64,000 bases of DNA from NCBI GenBank assembly GCA_028583605.1, contig CM053333.1, positions 10,076,638 to 10,140,637 of the forward strand, given 5' to 3'. Position 1 is the stretch's first letter; the number at the start of each line of letters is the position of its first letter. Below the pieces are notes generated by a model. The model worked only from the letters and a program-made list of their open reading frames with translations, was not told where the DNA came from and searched no databases. Source of the stretch: Dastarcus helophoroides (taxonomy: Eukaryota; Arthropoda; Insecta; Coleoptera; Bothrideridae). Of the stretch, positions 58,301-64,000 are shown piece by piece. A program made the position numbers and the translations under genes.

Positions 58301-61300
58301 AGGTCGTTATTTTCAAATTAAACCGTAAATTTTTATTTATTTCGACTTTAACAAAATCAATTTCATGATTTTTAAGTTTTTTTGTGGAAAAGCAGAAATT
58401 ACAGTCGACTTTTTGGGTTTTAAGTAGAAATTACGGTCAAATTTTTCTGTTTTTAAGTAGAAATTAATAGAAAAAATTCTCTGGCGAACCATAACCACAT
58501 TTCCATCTACAATTCGAAATCTTCATTTTTCAAGAAATGTCGAAATTTCGCGATTTTGTTAAATTTTCCACAATTTCTATAAGATATTTGCAAAAAGTAC
58601 TGTCGACATTTTGAAGACAAATTCTTAAGTTTAAAAAAAAATTGCGATTCGATATATCCTGATTCAAGCCAAAGAGACAAATTACAAAAGAAAAATTGGG
58701 ATCTTCCTAAAACACGTTCTGTTAGACAGTCTTTTCCTTTGAGATTAGGTCAAAATTTCAAGATAAAAAAATTCAAGATTTTTGTATCAAAATTTCGGGA
58801 TTGAAGTCAAAAGTTTGGAAAATCTAAATTAGGAGAAAACAACTGGGATTTTATGTTTGGAGAATTTTCGAGTTAAGAGAATTTTTAAATTAAAATTGTA
58901 ATTTGAAGATTAAAATCAAGATTTTAGGGTTAATTAATTAAAATAGAAGTTTCAAGTAAAAAACACTATAATTATAAGTTTGTCGAAATTTTGAAAAAAA
59001 ACTACGAACTTCTGTAATTAAACCGGAAAGATCGAGACCAAAAACTGAAATTTGAAAATAAAAGTTTGGAATTTCCGAAAAACACTCAAAATCCGTAAAA
59101 AGATTTAGTTTAGACAAAAATCGACGTTTCAGAATGCAAATTCAAAATGTCCACGGATTTTCGTTTAGTAAAAGTGTAAATTTCGAAATTAATATAAAAG
59201 TTTTGAGGAAAAAAATGAATTTTATACTAATCGAATTCTCAAAAGAAACCTAATTTAGATTTTAAAGCAGAAATGTCCAAATAAAAGTGAAATTCCAGAG
59301 CACAAAATTTCGAAATTCTGACTTCAGGTTAAGTTGAACTTTCCAATTTTTCCAAGAAGCTTTAAATTAAAAAAAACTTCAAATGTAGACTTGAAAATTC
59401 AAATTTTCTTCCAAAAATATCGAGGATAACGTCAAGATTTCTAAGAAAAAATCTAAATTATGATTTTAAAGGTAACATTTTCAGATGAAATTCAAAATTT
59501 CTAGATTTTTTTGGAGAAATTGAATTGAAATTTGAAGAAAAGGTTAAAATTTAAAAAAAAAAGTTAAAATTTCAAGTTTAAAAGTCGAATCTTCGATTTT
59601 GTTCCCTCGAGTTTAAATATCAAAATTTCTGCTGAAAATATGAAGAATTACGTCAAAATTCCGAAGAAAGAATCGAAATTTTGATTTCAAGTTGCTAGGT
59701 GAAATTCGAGGTTGATAATTTTTTTTAGAAACTAAACTCGAAGTTTCAAATTTTCAGCAAATATGAAGAATAACATCAAAATTTCGAAGCAATAATAAAA
59801 CATATAATTTTAAGTTGAAGTTTCCAGATGGAAGTCAAAGTTTCATAAATAACTTCTTGAAATTTCGAAAAAAGAAATTTCAGGTTTACAGTCTAATCTT
59901 ATGTATTATTCTCTAAAGTTTGGAGCTGAAAGGCTACATTTTCAGCTGAAAGACTGGTGTGGTCGAAAACCAAAGGTCTACGACACGATAATAATCCATC
60001 TACCTAACCTAAATGTTCATTTTATTTCTCAAAGTTTGAAGTCGAAGTCAATAGACTAGAATGGTCGAAAAGCAGAGGTCCATGCCACGATAATAATCCA
60101 TCCACCTAACCTAACCTTTCATTTTATTTCAGTTCAAAGTTCAAAATCTTCATTCTGAGTTAGAAGTCGATGGACTAGTGCGGTCGAAAACCAGAGGTCC
60201 ATGACACAATAATTTTTGTCTTATGTTATTTGATTTTCAAATAATTGTCACTGTAAAATTCAAAATACCAAACACACTGCACTACCTTTAGAACTTTTAA
60301 CATTTATTTAAAATTTGTGCCTTAAGTCGGACTTCCGTTCATTTTTATCTTACTTTGCTATAAACTCACGAGTTACAGATAATCAGTTAATTATATTACA
60401 AGAGAAATAATGAATTTCTTTTAAAATGCCCAATCACCCATTTTGTCAATTTTACGACGCAAGTATCCAGAGTATTCTCCAAAAGAACCTGAAATGAAAG
60501 AAAGAGTAAATATCTATAATAATAATAAATAGGAAATGAAACCTTACCTCACCCTATAAAACCTGCAGCTAATGATACTAAAAGAGCTAGTAATACGGTA
60601 GTCACTTGGTTATAACCAGCGGAGTATATTTTATTTACAGAATTTAAATTTGGTTCCTCATCTTCCAGCCGAAGCGTATCCGAGTATCTGTTTAAGAGAT
60701 CCATAATAATACCATTGGTCCAGCCGAAGCCCAACTGCAGCTCGTACTCCCCTCCGCCACCGTAGCCCCCAGGAACCGTCGCATCGTACTAAAAATAACA
60801 ACCGTGTTGAATTTCCGAGGCCTTTAACAGACCCCTGTGGAACCCCCATCCCAAAACGAGCCTTACCTTCTCAAACATGGCCGCTGTCTCTTTGTACGCC
60901 TTGTAGTTGGACCTAACCCATTTTTTGGTGATTTCAAAGGCCAGTCTCTGGGCGCCTTCATCGCCGGTGTTGTTCAACCCCACGATCATGATATGCTGCA
61001 AGGGTGGCCAAGCATTCGGGTAATCCCACTGCTCCCCCGTATGCTCCATGGTGGCCGGAATACCACCGGGGTTATTCATAATGTGCTTATTCTGCAAATA
61101 CTTGAGCACCAATTTTGTAATTCGACCAACTTTCGACTTGTCATAGCACCCCGTCCATAGTGGCGACAAATTGGAGGGATAGAAGTAATCACGTTTCATA
61201 GCGTTCTGCATGTCGTAATCCAGCCACGAACCGGCCTCCTCATGCCAGAGAACCGCTGTTACGGACTTCAGCCATTGTTCGGCGATGTCGCTGAAATATT

Positions 61301-61420
61301 TCGCTTTGTCCGTCCTGTTCAACATTTCGTTAAATTCCGACAGTAATACTGCGTTCCAGTAAATGATGGCGTTCAAATCAACCGGAACTATCGACCTCGT
61401 TTTTATATTTGTTAAATTAC
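46241..61420 (-). CDS. Treh: Trehalase, membrane-anchored (3' part of gene)
   Basis: Exons 60867-61420, 60553-60788 and 46241-46352 give the C-terminal 299 residues; upstream exons lie outside the window. Trehalase (GH37) splits trehalose, the insect blood sugar, to glucose. Seen: the second family signature QWDYPNAWPP, the glycine-rich GGGGEYELQLGFGWTNG whose Glu aligns with the catalytic base, N-glycosylation sites, then a C-terminal hydrophobic segment VTTVLLALLVSLAAGFIG. The chosen last exon adds a basic, hydrophilic tail (VCIYKRRG... YTPLDNMTQDKAAR), giving a type I membrane protein. Phase fits exactly: GG at the end of exon 60553 plus A. An alternative last exon lies at 60452-60488, and a TGA directly follows the donor. 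The last intron is 14.2 kb. The first signature and the catalytic Asp are not in the window. Confidence 0.9.
46640..48180 (-). repeat. A-rich degenerate TCGAAATTT-type array in trehalase last intron
   Basis: Loosely repeated GAAAATTTCGAAAA-like phrases, plus strand A-rich, more decayed than at 53-58 kb. It contains the MITE at 47417-47780. Confidence 0.5.
47417..47780. mobile_element. MITE with 24-bp inverted ends
   Basis: It begins CACTAGAAGCAAATCTGTATT and ends AATACAGAGTTTTGCTTCTAGTG, inverse copies with one or two differences. Left flank TA, right flank GA, so the duplication is imperfect. 364 bp without a coding frame. Confidence 0.55.
49197..50657 (-). mobile_element. Decayed mariner transposon
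   Basis: Inverted ends CGAGGTMTGGCAGAAAA lie inside TA dinucleotides (49195-49196, 50658-50659). The minus strand encodes mariner transposase pieces in different frames: KQVYGEHSLSRTQVFRWHK (helix-turn-helix), MTGDESWIFEYDPETKRQ (first Asp), WMLYHDNAPCH-like (second Asp) and YSADLSPCD-like (third Asp). At least two frameshifts and a 147-bp insertion inactivate it. It lies in the trehalase last intron. Confidence 0.93.
49965..50111 (-). mobile_element. Hammerhead-bearing repeat, copy 4, nested in mariner
   Basis: It interrupts the mariner codons for AKMVPKNLT. The flanks GGCTCCATTTT (49954-49964) and GGCACCATTTT (50112-50122) form an 11-bp duplication with one mismatch, which fixes the exact 147-bp extent. 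The minus-strand ribozyme-like core is 50024-50051. Confidence 0.85.
50720..51700 (-). repeat. A-rich degenerate GTCGAAATTTCGAGAAAAA array
   Basis: Many irregular copies, plus strand A-rich. A 69-bp relic of the LINE 3' end (51264-51332, CAATCCACTCGCTAGG) is embedded. Confidence 0.65.
51264..51332 (-). mobile_element. Relic of the LINE 3' end
   Basis: AATCCACTCGC, then TATTATGCTTTGGACCACCG and GCGGGATGTGAAAATGAAGAT, align with the 3' ends at 26252 and 45062. Confidence 0.6.
51700..53097. other. Trehalase last intron, mostly unremarkable
   Basis: AT-rich. A 12-bp imperfect inverted repeat (ATGTATGGAAGT with ACTTCCATGCAT) occurs at about 52543-52592. No coding signal. Confidence 0.45.
53098..55990 (-). 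repeat. Higher-order duplication within the A-rich array, 938-bp period
   Basis: CTAGGCAC...CGTATTTGG with the following 600 bp occurs at 53098 and again at 54036. Partial third and fourth copies begin near 54794 (AATAACGCGAATTTTGAG) and 55540. Shared markers include TTCCGGAAGTAGG, GACCTAAAGTCTAAA and GTCGATTAAACAAACTC. Confidence 0.85.
56100..57160 (-). repeat. Second higher-order repeat, 260-290-bp period, about four copies
   Basis: GTCGAAATTTCGAG starts units at 56304, 56578 and 56870, with a weaker one near 57125. Each continues through TTTCGGAATAATYTCGACAT, AAATGGCGAATTTGA and CGGAAAAGATYAA. Confidence 0.8.
57161..59950 (-). repeat. A-rich degenerate TCGAAATTT array, remainder
   Basis: The same low-complexity family, decaying towards 60 kb. 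At 59950-60210 a different phrase, GGTCGAAAACCAGAGGTCCA with CACGATAATAATCCATC, is repeated three times about 100 bp apart. Confidence 0.6.
60298..60308 (-). terminator. Treh: Possible polyadenylation signal for the proximal trehalase 3' end
   Basis: Plus-strand TTTATT here reads AATAAA on the minus strand, about 150 bases beyond the proximal alternative stop (60452-60454). Confidence 0.35.
60452..60488 (-). CDS. Treh: Trehalase proximal alternative last exon (hydrophobic C-terminus)
   Basis: The acceptor ATTTCAG precedes 60488. With donor 60552 it completes Gly and adds FFWRILWILAS, then TAA (60452-60454). The product would end in an extended hydrophobic stretch with no cytoplasmic tail. 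This is a prediction from splice sites only. Confidence 0.45.
60553..60788 (-). CDS. Treh: Trehalase exon: catalytic GGGGEY motif and membrane segment
   Basis: The acceptor TATTTTTAG precedes 60788. YDATVPGGYGGGGEYELQLG to AAGFIG. Two overlapping donors exist: GTGAGG at 60552, which keeps the frame open, and GTAAGG at 60547, which puts TGA (60549-60551) before the junction. Confidence 0.9.
60867..61420 (-). CDS. Treh: Trehalase exon: signature 2 region
   Basis: It begins with two bases of a split codon, then NLTNIKTRSIVPVDLNA, and ends AAMFEK before GTAAGG. It contains PSNLSPLWTGCYD, PGGIPATMEHTGEQWDYPNAW and ITKKWVRSNYKAY, typical GH37 blocks. Confidence 0.95.
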
Positions 61421-61489
61421 CTGAAACAATGAATGAAAGTAATAACTCTACTTTGACGAATAATTCCGGTGTTTATTAATAATTTGCTT

Positions 61490-62940
61490 TTTTTTCAAAA
61501 TTTCCACTTCATTCTGGAAAAGTCGACTTTTTTATTCGAAAAATTAAAGCGGTAAAAGGTGAAATTTCGACTTCTATATGAGGTAGAAATTTCGACACTA
61601 TTTCAAAATTCATCTTTCGACTTCACTCTTAAAATGTCGAGCTTTGGACTCTTCTCGAAATTTGGCCTTTATTTCAAAATTCGCCATTTTTGAAATTTCG
61701 ACTTAATTTGAAAATGTCGAACTTTGAAATATTTTTATCTTCAAATTTCGAAATTTATTTCAACATTCACTATTTTCGAAATCTTGACCTTATTTTCAAA
61801 ATATTAAAGGTCAGTGTTTAGGAAAGTTATTTCGTAATTAATCTTTTTTTAATACATAAATTACCGTTATTGTCAAAAACTCAAACTTTGGACTTTGTAT
61901 CAAAATTTCGGCAGTTATTTCAAAATCTGCATCTTCAAAATGTCGGCATTTATTTAAAAATCCAATTTTTTTGAAACTCTGACGTCTACCTAATCACATT
62001 TTGGGTTTATTCTCAAAATATCGATCTTTATTTAAAAAATTGTCTTTCGAAATTCCAGTATTTGCTTCATAGTTGACTTTTCGCGAAATGTCCACCATAT
62101 TCTCAAAAATTCGACTAAGGAATTTTTTCTAGAATACGTCTTATATCTTCAAAATCTGACCATTTTGTCACTTCTTTTCTTCCGAAATTTCGACTTTTAC
62201 TCAAAATTCGAACTTGCTTCCGAAAATTTTGACCTTTTTTTTGGGAATTCGCCTTTAACTTCTTTTCGTTTACTTCGTTTTGAATTAGTTGGAAATTTTA
62301 ATAAAAAGATGTAAAAATTTCACAAAAGTTGGTTTTTTGTAAATTTAGGCAAAATTACGACACATTTAACCTTATTTAAAATTTAACTTCCTGACGTTTT
62401 TTATTAAGATTCGGTTCGTTCTTTCGAAAGTTTTCTCGGAATTTCGAATTTTATCTTAAAATTCGAACTTCTATTTTTGGAAATTTTAATTTTCGAATCG
62501 AAATTCCTCTTTCCATTTGAATTACGGCATTTGTTAGAATCCGTTGATTTTTAAATTAGATCGATAGAACTTTGTTTGGAAATTTTGGAAAAACTATTGG
62601 AAATATTTACTCCAAATTTAAAAATTGCGCCAAAATTTAAATAGAGAAGTATTCTTAACAAAATATCGTTGGAGGTTGTTGTCAAAATTTTACTTATTCT
62701 GGAAATTGCAACTTTTTCCACAAATTCTACTTTTTGGAAAGTTGGATTTTTTCTCGAAATTTCAAATTTTCTCTAATCTAAACTTGTTTTCAAATTTCGA
62801 CTTTTTCTTCCAAATTTGACATTTATTTCTCAAAATTAAACTTTCTCCAAAAAATTTCGAAGATTTCGACAAATTTCAACTTTTTGCGTACACTTTGTTT
62901 TTTTTTTTCAAAATACGTGTTACTGCTTCGAAATTTGACA
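61490..62940 (+). repeat. T-rich degenerate TCGAAATTT array in trehalase intron
   Basis: Plus strand T-rich (AAATTTCGACTTTTTC-like units). No trehalase exon seen. Confidence 0.65.
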
Positions 62941-62989
62941 TTTTTTTTTAAATTCAGCATTTTCTGAAGATTGCTAGTCCAATAAAATC

Positions 62990-64000
62990 AGTCTAAGAAA
63001 CCCCTTAGGATTAAACTCGAAATTCCCATGTTGAATTCGAAATTTCGAGAAGTAGACAATTTAAGTTTAAGCGTCAATTTTTTCATTAAGTACTGATTAA
63101 ATTTAGCGAACATTTTTTGAAATTTGATTTTCCCTTAAGCTACCATTTCGATTTCAGAGTTGAACTTTCCCAAAAAAAAAATACAAAAGTCGAATTTTCC
63201 AGAAAGGTCCAATGTTCAAAAATAATCGAAATTTTGAAGTGAATGTTTTCAGAAAAAGTCTAAATTTTCCCAAACAGTTGAAATTTCGAAAAAAAATAGA
63301 CATTTTTAATGAAACAGTCGAAAAATCTATATTTTAGAAAAAAAACGAATAACAAAAAAAGTCGAAATTTTCAACATAAGTAAATATTTCAAGAAAAAGT
63401 CAAATATTTATAAAAGTCAAAAATTTAAGAAAAAAGAACGAAATTTTGAAAAAATGCATTTTGGAAAAAATCGAAATTTTCATTAAAAAAATTCAAAAAA
63501 TCTTTTCTCAAAATTTCGAAATAAAATTCTAAATTAAAAAAAATAAAAGTTATGTTTAACAACTTCAAAAAACATTTTAATCTTAAAACGGAATTTCAAA
63601 AACTCGAAATTTAAAAAAAAATGTCAATTTCGAGAAAGTCAATATTCAAAAAATGTCGAAATTGTGAAAGAAATAGAAATTCCAGATAAATTTAAAATAT
63701 TCCAAAAAACCCAAATTTTCAAAAAAAATCCAAAACTTCCAGAAAAATCCTGGATTTTGAAAAAAGCTGAAATTTTTTTACAAAGTTTAAATACCCCCAA
63801 AAAAACACAAAAGTCGAAATTTTGAGAAAGTCAAAATTTTCAAAAAAAATATAGAATATTTCAAAAAGGTCCAAATTTTTAGAAGGAATGGAAATTTTTA
63901 AGTAAATGTTGTCAAAAGAAGTCGAAAGTTTGCAAAAAATAGGAATTTTGAGAACATGTTGGAATTGCGGATTAAAACTTGAAAATTCGACAAAACATAA
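62990..64000 (-). repeat. A-rich degenerate TCGAAATTT array
   Basis: Orientation flips at about 62.95 kb. From here to the window end the plus strand is A-rich (AAAAAGTCGAAATTTT units). No coding sequence. Confidence 0.65.

Noticed and set aside
1..64000. CRISPR arrays, operons or bacterial features
   Set aside because: Spliced genes, AATAAA signals and insect transposons show this is nuclear eukaryotic DNA; the repeats lack CRISPR structure.

Overview
This is a eukaryotic, AT-rich, intron-rich window that looks like insect nuclear DNA. A beetle or related holometabolan is likely, but that is inferred only from gene types and mobile-element families. Coding exons are islands of balanced composition in AT-rich introns and intergenic DNA packed with transposon remnants and degenerate simple repeats. 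I recognised no ribosomal or transfer RNA genes. Exons were assembled by hand from GT/AG sites, reading phase and protein-family similarity. Layout, left to right. (1) 1164-11646 (+) is the 3' part of patched, the Hedgehog receptor: four exons, with the N-terminal exons outside the window. (2) 11830-28241 (-) is a complete eight-exon acyl-CoA synthetase of the bubblegum/ACSBG type (659 residues). Its last 23-codon exon is separated by an 8.1-kb intron full of nested mobile elements. Its stop codon lies 184 bp from the patched stop, so the two genes converge tail to tail with probably overlapping 3' ends. (3) 33089-41971 (+) is a complete five-exon transketolase (627 residues), divergent from the ACSBG gene. 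(4) 46241-61420 (-) is the 3' part of a membrane trehalase (299 residues), with a 14.2-kb last intron and a choice of C-terminal exons. Its other exons lie beyond the right edge. The three enzymes belong to fatty-acid activation, the pentose phosphate pathway and trehalose hydrolysis. Nothing suggests that they are co-regulated beyond proximity. Mobile DNA: a 2.6-kb DNA transposon (15044-17649) has about 183-bp terminal inverted repeats, a TTA target duplication and one long reading frame of an uncharacterised arthropod family interrupted by a single in-frame TAA. There are also two hAT-type non-autonomous elements with perfect 8-bp duplications, a decayed mariner, a pogo-like MITE, copies of one LINE, and four copies of a roughly 147-bp element carrying a hammerhead-ribozyme-like core, probably derived from Penelope-like elements. 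More than 20 kb consists of degenerate repeats around TCGAAATTTCGA that switch strand between blocks, with higher-order duplications at 53-57 kb. The most promising leads are the transposon family, the alternative trehalase C-termini, the ribozyme-bearing repeats and the strand-switching arrays.
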